This document shows, one piece after another, positions 8,899-16,596 of a stretch of 64,000 nucleotides of DNA. This stretch comes from Moritella dasanensis ArB 0140 (GTDB taxonomy: Bacteria; Pseudomonadota; Gammaproteobacteria; Enterobacterales; Moritellaceae): assembly GCF_000276805.1 (NCBI RefSeq), contig NZ_AKXQ01000009.1, forward strand, positions 1 to 64,000, in the 5' to 3' direction. Position numbers and translations under genes: made by a program. Positions within the stretch are counted from its first letter, which is position 1; each line of letters opens with the position of its first letter. The notes under the pieces are model-generated. The model had not been told where the DNA came from. It searched no databases and worked only from the letters and a program-made list of their open reading frames with translations.

Positions 8899-9135
8899 AT
8901 GGATGATTTTGCTAAAACTTTTGGGAAACAGATAAAGATCACTAGAGTTAAAAAGGATCTAACCCAACAAGAAGTTGCATCTAGAGCAAATATTACACCT
9001 AGTTATATGAGTAGGATTGAAAGTGGAACGGTATCTACATCAGTAGAAAAGCTATGCCGTATAGCCCAGGCAATGGAATGTCCCCCGGGTGAGTTAATAC
9101 CAATATTTGAATTCATAAATAGTTCTGATAAATAA
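8899..9135 (+). CDS. Small XRE-family regulator (controller-protein-like)
   Basis: A 78-residue protein consisting of one HTH_3 domain: GKQIKITRVKKDLTQQEVAS, then ITPSYMSRIESGTVSTSVEKLCRIAQAM. Size and layout match restriction-modification controller (C) proteins and short phage-type repressors. The start ATG at 8899 follows AAAAGG with suitable spacing. It faces away from the HNH gene across paired palindromes, so it probably represses or times expression of the HNH nuclease and of itself. Whether it has an activating phase like true C proteins cannot be seen from sequence alone. Confidence 0.8.
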   Translation: MDDFAKTFGKQIKITRVKKDLTQQEVASRANITPSYMSRIESGTVSTSVEKLCRIAQAMECPPGELIPIFEFINSSDK

Positions 9136-9234
9136 GTTAAGTTAAACAAACAGAATTCAATTTCCTAGTTTCAATACGTCACGGTAACCACTTCTTGCCT
9201 AAATGATATATGATTAGTTGTGCATCACATTAAT

Positions 9235-9575
9235 TTCTGTACACGCGCAACCGTAGATCAAGAGCAACTAAGTGCATCTTGTATATCAGCATGATTCACT
9301 CCAGCAGAAGCATAGTTTTTATGTAATTCGACATCAACCGATTTACATTTATACAGGTCTTCACAATCTCTTGATTTTGGCGCTTACGTCTAGCCTCATA
9401 ATCATCACGCGCCATGGCGCCCAAGATCTAACATGAACTCGCTAATGCTTGTTGTATTGCAGGATGATTAGTGGTGAGCGCTTGATGTGTCATTGGATGC
9501 TCGGCAACAATAGTTAAACCTTTTTCTTGGATGCAGGATTTACACGCCAGATACGCTAAGCGGATTGTTTAAGTG
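9235..9575 (-). pseudogene. Relic of a second serine recombinase
   Basis: On the minus strand, translation in shifting frames gives the C-terminal half of a resolvase: GLTIVAEHPMTHQALTT, then LGAMARDDYEARRKRQNQEI, then residues matching a degenerate HTH (NHADIQDAL). MARDDYEARRKRQ is the conserved E-helix region of this recombinase class. Stops and at least two frame changes break it, and the catalytic N-terminus is absent. It is unlike the intact resolvase at 1972-2544, so it marks a separate lost element. Confidence 0.6.
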
Positions 9576-9705
9576 TGTTTTTGACGACGTTAATATAAAT
9601 ATATTCACTTAAACATCTTGTGACGATAAGTGATCATATTTTAGCTAACAAGGATATTCCATATTGAAAATAAATACTTTTGTCAATTAAAACAGTAAAT
9701 TAAAG

Positions 9706-9957
9706 TTAAATGCCTGGGTTTAATTGCTGTTTTAAATCTATCTTTTGTGTTATAACTATTATAACGGTTGTAACAATTATAATGATTATATAACTAATAT
9801 AAGGAACAAAGGCCTTTAAAACAAAAGTTATATACTCAAGACGAAGAGAGGCAATTAATTCTTCTACCGAGAACGGTAGATCACCTACCGAGAACGGCAG
9901 ATCAACTACCAACACGTCACATACAGGTAGTGCGAATGGAATTTTATTCACTCTCAC
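9706..9957 (-). CDS. Possible small single-pass membrane protein
   Basis: An 83-residue open frame starting with GTG. The C-terminal half contains one strongly hydrophobic segment (PYISYIIIIIVTTVIIVIT) followed by a lysine. The N-terminal half contains a short internal duplication (DLPFSVGDLPFSVEEL) that mirrors a tandem DNA repeat at about 9868-9905. No family is recognised and the ribosome site is weak. It may be a chance open frame in AT-rich sequence. Confidence 0.25.
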   Translation of the reverse strand: MRVNKIPFALPVCDVLVVDLPFSVGDLPFSVEELIASLRLEYITFVLKAFVPYISYIIIIIVTTVIIVITQKIDLKQQLNPGI

Positions 9958-10462
9958 GCAGAGTGAAAAATTATATAACTAATATTTTATTTATCCACTC
10001 TATTTTTGTTACAAGAACAACGATCGTTGAAATCGACCGTTAACTTCTATTACTAACTCTGAATCGATATCGAAATGCTGAACAATCGTTCATATTCGAG
10101 TTTGATTCATTTTAGATATTCAACTGTATATTCTTCAATATGATCTGTGGAACAGAAAATCTCTAGATCTTTACTTTCCCTGTTCATTGAACCTTTCCTC
10201 ACCCTCTGAGCATGCTTCAAAGTTAGCTAATTGCAGTACAGAATGGTCTTTTTCTCATTTCAAAGAAATGAGGTATACCGATGCTTTGCACCGAAAACAT
10301 CCAGTAATCAATATTCAAACAGTCACATTAAATAATTCAAATAACTTATACATTCATCCATACATTTTGAATTTCTAATATTTTAAACAATTCATTCAGT
10401 AGCTAAAGCGCAAGAATTAAATTACAATACAAAACATAAATTTTCGCTTACGGACATTACAA
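9958..10462. other. Intergenic region before dpdA1
   Basis: No supported gene is visible in these 500 bases. Short open frames here match nothing I know. The promoter for the first dpdA-dpdB pair should lie near its right end. I could not single out a convincing -35/-10 pair in such AT-rich sequence. Confidence 0.4.
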
Positions 10463-11761
10463 GTGATCAAATATTTTTTTCCTGATAGCCAAGATTTTGT
10501 GGATCCTAGTTTTAACTTCAATACAGAAGAAAGAAATGAACATAGAGTTCGTCAACGAGATGATCGTTATGCACATGAACTATTTGAGAAAAAACCTTAC
10601 GATGGCCTACTCGTATCCAAAGCGATTGTTGATGGCATTCCTGGTCACGTAGGAAAAACGACTTATAGTGCAGCCCAAAGACATCGATTTTATCGAGAAA
10701 AATCACATCGTTTTTTTCGTTTACCTTCTGATATCAAAGTATTTGGAGATTGCGGAGCGTTCTCTTACGCATTTGAAGATAAACCACCATTTACGGTTGA
10801 AGATACTATCGACTTTTACACAAAAAGCGGCGTTGACTACGGCATATCGCTAGATCACATCGTTTTCATGTATACCAACAATGATGACATAAATAAAAAA
10901 CGTAAATACTTAGAACGTATATCACACTCTACGCCTCACGATATTAATAAAATTAAACATATTGAGACTTTTTTTTCTCAACTAGAAGATAGTCGATATA
11001 GACAAAGTTTAACCTTAGATAATGCTGAACAATTTTTAATCCAATCTAAGTCTACTAACTTTATTCCTTATGGCGTTGCTCATGGATGGGATCTTCAATC
11101 ATATGGTGACTCTGTAAAGCAGTTGATGAAAATGGGATATGACAAAATCACATTAGGTGGTTTAGTTCCTCTACAGTCTCATCAATTACTAGAACTTTTA
11201 TCATATTTGAAAGACATAAAAAAAAGTAAAACACAGTTTCATCTATTAGGAATATCCCGAGTTGAGCATGCGGAGAAATTCAGCAATCTTGGTGTATCAA
11301 GTTTTGATAGCACAACACCATTACTTCAAGCGTTTAAAGATAGTAAAAAAAATTATCACACTATCAGTGGTGATTATTATACAGCGCTTAAAGTTCCTCA
11401 AATAGATGCAAATCTAAAATTAAAAAATTTAATACAATCAGGTTCTATATCGCATGACGTAGCAAGAATTATGGAAAAAAGAGTTTTAAATACGCTTCAA
11501 GCCTATGAGTCATATAAAGCTACACTTGATGATACTCTTCACATTTTGATGGAGTATGAAATGTTGCACACCGAAGGAAGGGGTCATATGTATGACGCTT
11601 ATCATAAAACTCTTTCAGATCGTCCATGGGAGAGTTGTGGCTGCGAGATATGTGATGATATAGGTATCAACGTAGTGATCTATCGCGGGGCGGAGAGAAA
11701 CAAACGTCGTGGCTTTCACAACATACAAGTAAAGTACACTCGACTTCAACAATCGAGATAA
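10463..11761 (+). CDS. dpdA: DpdA1: DNA 7-deazaguanine transglycosylase (first copy)
   Basis: A 432-residue member of the DpdA family, which are tRNA-guanine transglycosylase relatives that swap guanine in DNA for preQ0. The family signature is clear: FFPDSQDFVDPSF at the N-terminus, FGDCGAFSYAFEDKPPF (about residue 90), VDYGISLDHIVF, PYGVAHGWD, KITLGGLVP and HLLGISRVE. A C-terminal zinc site follows in CGCEICDD before YRGAERNKRRGFHN. The start is GTG at 10463. It lies 17 bp before dpdB1, so the two form an operon. A second, divergent copy is at 33581-34972. The first copy lacks a neighbouring dpdC. Either both serve one pathway or this pair is the survivor of another Dpd island. Confidence 0.88.
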   Translation: MIKYFFPDSQDFVDPSFNFNTEERNEHRVRQRDDRYAHELFEKKPYDGLLVSKAIVDGIPGHVGKTTYSAAQRHRFYREKSHRFFRLPSDIKVFGDCGAFSYAFEDKPPFTVEDTIDFYTKSGVDYGISLDHIVFMYTNNDDINKKRKYLERISHSTPHDINKIKHIETFFSQLEDSRYRQSLTLDNAEQFLIQSKSTNFIPYGVAHGWDLQSYGDSVKQLMKMGYDKITLGGLVPLQSHQLLELLSYLKDIKKSKTQFHLLGISRVEHAEKFSNLGVSSFDSTTPLLQAFKDSKKNYHTISGDYYTALKVPQIDANLKLKNLIQSGSISHDVARIMEKRVLNTLQAYESYKATLDDTLHILMEYEMLHTEGRGHMYDAYHKTLSDRPWESCGCEICDDIGINVVIYRGAERNKRRGFHNIQVKYTRLQQSR

Positions 11762-11778
11762 TTAATAGGCATATTGCT

Positions 11779-12915
11779 ATGAAGATAATTAGATTACCTG
11801 CAATAAAAATCCAGCAAAGTGAAGACCGTCAATTATTTAGCATTTCGATCGAAGGCAAGTTAATTGATAAAGTATGTGATATTTCAAGAATAAAACGTAA
11901 TACATTAAATCACATTATAGGTTATCAACGTCCTGAAGTTATAAAGCATATATCCGGAATTAAAAAATATATTGAATCACCAAATTCAATGATCCCAAAT
12001 TCAATTGTCATCGCATTTAATTCTAGCGTTTATTTTGAAGAACTAGAAAATAATAAAAATATTGGTTATCTAAATATTCCCTTCAATACTGATAGTCAGG
12101 ACTGGGTTAAGCCTGGGTTAATAGTTGACGGTCAACAACGAACAGCTGCACTAAGAGATGCTGATAGTCACTACTTTGAAATGCCCGCATCTGTTTTTAT
12201 AACCGACAGTGCAGAAGAACAGCGTGAGCAATTTATGCTAGTCAATTCAACTAAGCCTTTATCAAAATCACTATTATATGAACTAGCACCTTATACGAAA
12301 GGTTTGCTCCCACCTGATTTACGTCGTAAAAAATTTCCATCGTTACTCACCCAGCATCTAAATAACAATGAAGAATCTCCACTAAGCGGCATGATAAAAA
12401 CAATCACTAATCCAGATGGTATTGTTGCCGATAACTCGATGATAAAAATGTTGGACAATAGTTTAAGAGAAGGTGCTTTGTATGTTTATCGAGATCCTGA
12501 AACAGGGACAGCAAAACCAGATGAATTCAATTCAATGATAGCAATACTTCATGATTTTTGGGCGAGTGTAAAAATAGTATTCTCTGACGATTGGGGTAAG
12601 AAACCTCGATATTCACGTTTATTACACGGTGCTGGAATTGCAGGAACAGGTCAATTATTTGATGAGATATATTACGATTACATCATAAAAAACCAAGAGG
12701 TAACTCTGAAAGATTACTTTATTAAAAAATTAGAATACCTAGTCCCACATTGCCATTGGAGTTCAGGCGTGTGGGACTTTGGTGTTGATATTGATGGCCA
12801 TCGAATATTACGAAAATGGAATGATATTCAGAATTTGCCTAAAGATATTAAGCAATTGTCTGACCATTTATTAAAGCTATACAACTCATTAAACAATGTA
12901 TCCAATCTAAAATAG
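11779..12915 (+). CDS. dpdB: DpdB1: DGQHR/ParB-like partner of DpdA (first copy)
   Basis: A 378-residue protein of the DndB/DGQHR-like group. The signature loop is GLIVDGQQRTAALRD at about residues 112-126. N-terminal parts IIGYQRPEVIKHISGIKKYI and the later SDDWGKKPRYSRLLHG region match the second copy at 32390-33580 (SDDWNKKSRNMSNTYIIHG). DpdB proteins are ATP-using partners needed with DpdA for base insertion into DNA. It follows dpdA1 closely and is convergent with a small minus-strand gene 8 bp later. It appears intact, with no frameshift or missing motif. Confidence 0.85.
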   Translation: MKIIRLPAIKIQQSEDRQLFSISIEGKLIDKVCDISRIKRNTLNHIIGYQRPEVIKHISGIKKYIESPNSMIPNSIVIAFNSSVYFEELENNKNIGYLNIPFNTDSQDWVKPGLIVDGQQRTAALRDADSHYFEMPASVFITDSAEEQREQFMLVNSTKPLSKSLLYELAPYTKGLLPPDLRRKKFPSLLTQHLNNNEESPLSGMIKTITNPDGIVADNSMIKMLDNSLREGALYVYRDPETGTAKPDEFNSMIAILHDFWASVKIVFSDDWGKKPRYSRLLHGAGIAGTGQLFDEIYYDYIIKNQEVTLKDYFIKKLEYLVPHCHWSSGVWDFGVDIDGHRILRKWNDIQNLPKDIKQLSDHLLKLYNSLNNVSNLK

Positions 12916-12923
12916 CAATATCT

Positions 12924-13181
12924 TTACTTCCAAACTAAATACAGTTCACAAGCATCTTTAAATGGATGATGAGATGAAAGTAATACCAATTGCTTTATCT
13001 CATCATCTGACACATTTCCATCAACGACTTTTTTCTTCAGTTCTAACCAATTGTTACCTTCTTCCTCAGGTAATAATTGGCCACTAGCTACACTTAATAA
13101 GAAATCACCACGTTCATGCTTAATTAGGTGCTCTGCAACGCGCAGACTTAATTCTTTTAACTCAGATGTAATTTCCATCAT
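12924..13181 (-). CDS. Small acidic protein next to the dpdD relic
   Basis: An 85-residue soluble protein with two start candidates (ATG ATG at 13181 and 13178). The second has better spacing from AAGGA. The sequence is acidic and helical (EITSELKELSLRVAEHLIKH, then EEEGNNWLELKKKVVDG). I recognise no family. It starts 20 bases after the stop of the dpdD relic and on the same strand, so it was probably the next gene in that older dpd operon. A link to Dpd restriction is possible but not shown. Confidence 0.5.
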   Translation of the reverse strand: MMEITSELKELSLRVAEHLIKHERGDFLLSVASGQLLPEEEGNNWLELKKKVVDGNVSDDEIKQLVLLSSHHPFKDACELYLVWK

Positions 13182-13201
13182 AATTCCTTTGTAACGGTTG
13201 T

Positions 13202-13375
13202 TTAAGCGGCTATTAGATCTTGATTATTCAAGTAGTCCATTAACACTCTAATAATTGATGATGAACCTTTTCCATCAGGATAAAGGATATCTTTATTAAT
13301 AGACTTTACACCATAATACGCATGATGTGCGGCACTCTTGTTACAAAACAAGAAGTAATTAGATATTTTAGCTAA
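13202..13375 (-). pseudogene. dpdD: 3' relic of a second, divergent dpdD
   Basis: The minus strand gives a single open reading of about 57 codons: KISNYFLFCNKSAAHHAYYG, then KDILYPDGKGSSSIIRVLMD and a TAA. It aligns with the very C-terminus of the intact DpdD at 13761 (DRILFCDRSAAHQAYFAIKA, then NGKGSTSIVRTFFDSL). It is clearly diverged from that gene, so it is not a recent duplicate. The 5' part was removed where an IS21 fragment begins at about 13376. It shows that a different dpd cluster once stood here, presumably the one that owned dpdA1-dpdB1. Confidence 0.75.
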
Positions 13376-13690
13376 GTGTTACAAAGAATTAAAGCGCCAA
13401 GGCATTACAAAGCGGTTGTTGTGGGAAGAATGTCAACAACAATATCGCGGTACAGCTTATGCGTATACACAGTTCTTTGAGCTATATACCCGTTGGCTTA
13501 AAACCCAGAAATATAGTATGCGCCAGCATCATATTGCTGGTGATAAACTGTTTATCGACTACTGTGGACCAACCGTTGATATCATAAATCCAGACATCGG
13601 AGAGCTTTGCTGTGCTCAGATATTTGTTGCCACACTGCGCCTACGTAGAAATAAACCAGGGGGAAAATTAGCGACCACTACAAATTAATT
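13376..13690 (+). pseudogene. IS21-family istA fragment
   Basis: The reading CYKELKRQGITKRLLWEECQ, then YTQFFELYTRWLKTQ and HIAGDKLFIDYCGPTVDI, matches the N-terminal-to-central part of IS21-family IstA. It includes the first DDE aspartate in FIDYCG. After about 13640 the match stops, and an unrelated arginine-rich tail leads to a stop. No istB is present. It is an internally deleted remnant of about 300 bp, wedged between the dpdD relic and the intact dpdD, and probably marks the recombination joint between two Dpd modules. Confidence 0.75.
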
Positions 13691-13760
13691 TGTCATATAT
13701 TCGTAATGACCGCTTACTAAAGCTAAATACTAAAAAGTTTAAATGAGCTTTGACTTTATA

Positions 13761-16028
13761 TTAAGATAGAGAATCAAAAAACGTCCTCACTATTGAAGTA
13801 CTTCCTTTTCCATTCACGTAAGTGATATTTTTAGAGATAGCTTTAATTGCAAAATACGCTTGATGCGCAGCACTTCTGTCGCAGAATAAAATACGGTCTG
13901 ACTTCTTCACCATATTTGTTAATGCGGATGTATTAGTTTTATCTGAATTCAAAATTATTTGCATCTTCGGACAGTACTTAGTAATAACCCCTTTTGCTCT
14001 CATTAAAGCACTCTCAGACAACGAGTAAATACCAACGACCCCTTGAATATCAGTCAAATCAACTTTTTGCTCATGCTCTAATTCGCACTTAGGGGGCGAG
14101 AACTCATAGCTTAATAGCAAATAATGCATTTCACTAAATATTACACGTTGACTTACTGTGTATTTCCCCCAGTTGTGACAGCCAAAAACTACCATCGTAT
14201 CTCTAAATGTTACAGCCAGATTTTGACTTTTCAAAGAAGTGTGTTGATATAGTAAGTCAAAAACATCAATAAACTTTGATAGCGTATGTAGTGTTAAGCC
14301 ATCCTCCAGGCAAATAGATAACCCCTCAACAACCCGTACATATTCATCCTTCGAGTGAGCAGAGGTTAAACAACGTTCAGCGAGTTCATGAAGTAATTCT
14401 ATTGTAATAATTGATTTATTTTCATCTATAGCAATTAACTCTAGTAAAACTACCCATAATGAAGCGCTAGGTTTAATTAGATTATCATCAATCCACTTCA
14501 AAAAATGTGGTAAAACATTTCGAATGACATCTGCATCTGACGTTTCTTCAATTGCAGTTAACACAGCAAGAGCATCAAAACATTCTATTGGCCACTCTCT
14601 GAAGTATTCATAACTAACTGATAAAGCTTTTTCTTTCCCGCAAAACCAATCGTGCCAACTTTCAATGTGTTTTTCAACATGTTTTACTTTAGGTTGTAAC
14701 TCATCTTGGCTAGGAATAAGAGTGGCAGCATCAATTCCGTCATCGTCAGGAGAATTAACTTTTACAGCTTCAACCTCTGAAATACCCTCAAAAGTTATCG
14801 GAAATAGTTCGTAATAAACCTCTTCCATTTGATTGAATATATTACGGAGTATTTTTTGTGATTTAATTTGTCTTACAATGATTAAAGGAAGTTCAAATAA
14901 CCACTCGACTAGTGGCCTTATTTCACTTTCAAAACAAGTTTCCCCATATTTAAGCAATTCAACAGAATTTTCTAAATTAGCGTCCGCATTTACTAGGCGA
15001 GTTAATGGTGACTCTATAAGAATATTTGATGCAGATTTTTTTCTATCTACCTTCAGCAGTGAAGATAGCCACTCAGAAGGTACAATACTCGGGATATGTG
15101 ATTCAAAATCAGTAATATTTAATGCAAATGCAATGATCGCCCAAGCTTTCCAGTAATAAACAGATGACTGGTTTTCTTCTTTAAGCATGGGTTTTCTTAA
15201 GAAAAAAGCTTGATGATCTATTAATAAGTCTTCAAGTTCATACCAATTTATTTGGTTTAGTTTATCTACATCAATATCTTTTGCCTGAAGGTGCGCTTTA
15301 AGCACTAATTCGGTCACCTTCAAAGAAACGACGCCACAAAGGAGGTGCTCAAGTTGATGGTGAGAAATGATCTTCTCCCACTCATTACCGGCTTCATAAG
15401 CTTGAAGTTCAATCGATGTTATATTTCGATAATCTAGTAACTCTTGCTTCTTTATCTCTTCAAAGAATTCAAAAGCTTTTTTGCCATCACACTGGTTACA
15501 TGACCAATAGAAGTCACGAAGTATTCGTCCCAGTGGTCTTGTACGTATAACTTCTAAAGTAGGTCGACGGTTTACTGCTTCAATTGTACGTTTAATAACG
15601 GTGTCAATATATACATTATCCTCTTTAAGAAGAACAGAATCCTGCTTGTTACGTTGACCTACATAAATATTGGATGGTTGCATCTGAGTAACTACAATTA
15701 CACCATGGCTATAGCGATTTAATAACATTTCTTCATACTTAAATACTGGCTTTGTTCGCATTTCAGTCAAGTAAGTATGTGATGTTCCTAACGACCTACT
15801 CATCCACTCTTTAATCTGGTTCGTCAAAAGTAGATCGTCACAAAATACGTAATAACGAATGAAACTCCCATCAAAACTAACCATGTATTTCATTTGAGAA
15901 GAAGAATTCAGTGAATCTCTAGCATCATTAACTTTTTTGATGCTATTACTAGAAGTATTTATATATTGAACTTTGTTGTCAGAGGAGAAGAAATTCTGTA
16001 AAATCTCTTCGTTAGAATAACCAGTCAT
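13761..16028 (-). CDS. dpdD: DpdD, Dpd restriction component
   Basis: A protein of about 755 residues matching DpdD by position, size and C-terminus. It is required for the restriction phase of the 7-deazaguanine system and not for base modification. Its biochemical role is unknown. The last 100 residues (VGIYSLSESALMRAKGVITK to the end) look like a small Rossmann-like domain similar to DUF2325. The rest is helical without a motif I recognise. I prefer ATG 16028 over 16052 because AGAGGAAAG lies just ahead of it. It then overlaps the end of dpdK by 17 bp. It is the last gene of the long dpdE-to-dpdD operon. A diverged 3' fragment of a second dpdD lies at 13202-13375. Confidence 0.75.
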   Translation of the reverse strand: MTGYSNEEILQNFFSSDNKVQYINTSSNSIKKVNDARDSLNSSSQMKYMVSFDGSFIRYYVFCDDLLLTNQIKEWMSRSLGTSHTYLTEMRTKPVFKYEEMLLNRYSHGVIVVTQMQPSNIYVGQRNKQDSVLLKEDNVYIDTVIKRTIEAVNRRPTLEVIRTRPLGRILRDFYWSCNQCDGKKAFEFFEEIKKQELLDYRNITSIELQAYEAGNEWEKIISHHQLEHLLCGVVSLKVTELVLKAHLQAKDIDVDKLNQINWYELEDLLIDHQAFFLRKPMLKEENQSSVYYWKAWAIIAFALNITDFESHIPSIVPSEWLSSLLKVDRKKSASNILIESPLTRLVNADANLENSVELLKYGETCFESEIRPLVEWLFELPLIIVRQIKSQKILRNIFNQMEEVYYELFPITFEGISEVEAVKVNSPDDDGIDAATLIPSQDELQPKVKHVEKHIESWHDWFCGKEKALSVSYEYFREWPIECFDALAVLTAIEETSDADVIRNVLPHFLKWIDDNLIKPSASLWVVLLELIAIDENKSIITIELLHELAERCLTSAHSKDEYVRVVEGLSICLEDGLTLHTLSKFIDVFDLLYQHTSLKSQNLAVTFRDTMVVFGCHNWGKYTVSQRVIFSEMHYLLLSYEFSPPKCELEHEQKVDLTDIQGVVGIYSLSESALMRAKGVITKYCPKMQIILNSDKTNTSALTNMVKKSDRILFCDRSAAHQAYFAIKAISKNITYVNGKGSTSIVRTFFDSLS

Positions 16029-16596
16029 CACTTTCCTCTTCTGTGTCATCAATGGGTTCTTGTTTGATATTAATTTCTAGAGGATATGATGAACTAAAAT
16101 GCAAAAAAGTATTTGCAACAACACTATCAGAGCGTTCAAAAGTCATCATTTCATCATTTCTATTCGTCCCAGAATAAGTAAAATTCATGGATCCACTTAA
16201 AAATGCATCATTAGTTAATAGTCCTTTAGTATGAAGATCATCAGTCAATAGTATTTGGAAGTTCTGGTAACTCGATAACGCGTTCCTGAGGTGATTGAGT
16301 GCACTACAATTAGTTTCATGATCTTTTATTACAACATTCACTTTGCAACCACTTGAAACAACCGATTCTAATACTTCAAAGAAAGGTATAACTCGATGAC
16401 CCCAAGAATGGTTTAATATATCCCATGCTCCTGCACGGTTATCTAAGAGGTCAAAGTTACTGACCCACGCACTAACCAGCCAAATCTCTTTCGGATTCAA
16501 AATTTCACTGATTAACATAGAGGAAATTACTTCTTTTATTTGTCGTTTACCAGCAAATGTTTTTGTCATGATTTGTCTTGTATGCGAAATTGTCAT
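16012..16596 (-). CDS. dpdK: DpdK, phospholipase-D-like nuclease subunit
   Basis: A 194-residue PLD-superfamily protein. One HKD-type motif is visible, HTKGLLTNDAFLSGSMNFTY, at about residues 130-150, followed by a GTNRNDEMMTFE segment. Single-motif PLD proteins act as dimers, and such nucleases cut DNA in several defence systems. In Dpd clusters DpdK belongs to the restriction arm. The start overlaps the dpdJ stop by 4 bp (ATGA), and its end overlaps dpdD. This tight coupling suggests DpdJ, DpdK and DpdD are made together, possibly as helicase-nuclease partners, which is inference. Confidence 0.85.
   Translation of the reverse strand: MTISHTRQIMTKTFAGKRQIKEVISSMLISEILNPKEIWLVSAWVSNFDLLDNRAGAWDILNHSWGHRVIPFFEVLESVVSSGCKVNVVIKDHETNCSALNHLRNALSSYQNFQILLTDDLHTKGLLTNDAFLSGSMNFTYSGTNRNDEMMTFERSDSVVANTFLHFSSSYPLEINIKQEPIDDTEEESDDWLF

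Noticed and set aside
10187-10378. 63-codon plus-strand frame before dpdA1
   Set aside because: Low-complexity composition, no recognisable motif and no linked gene.
10463-11761. A tRNA-guanine transglycosylase for queuosine
   Set aside because: The N- and C-terminal blocks (FVDPSF, CGCEIC and RNKRRGFHN) and the context with dpdB match the DNA-acting DpdA family rather than the tRNA enzyme.
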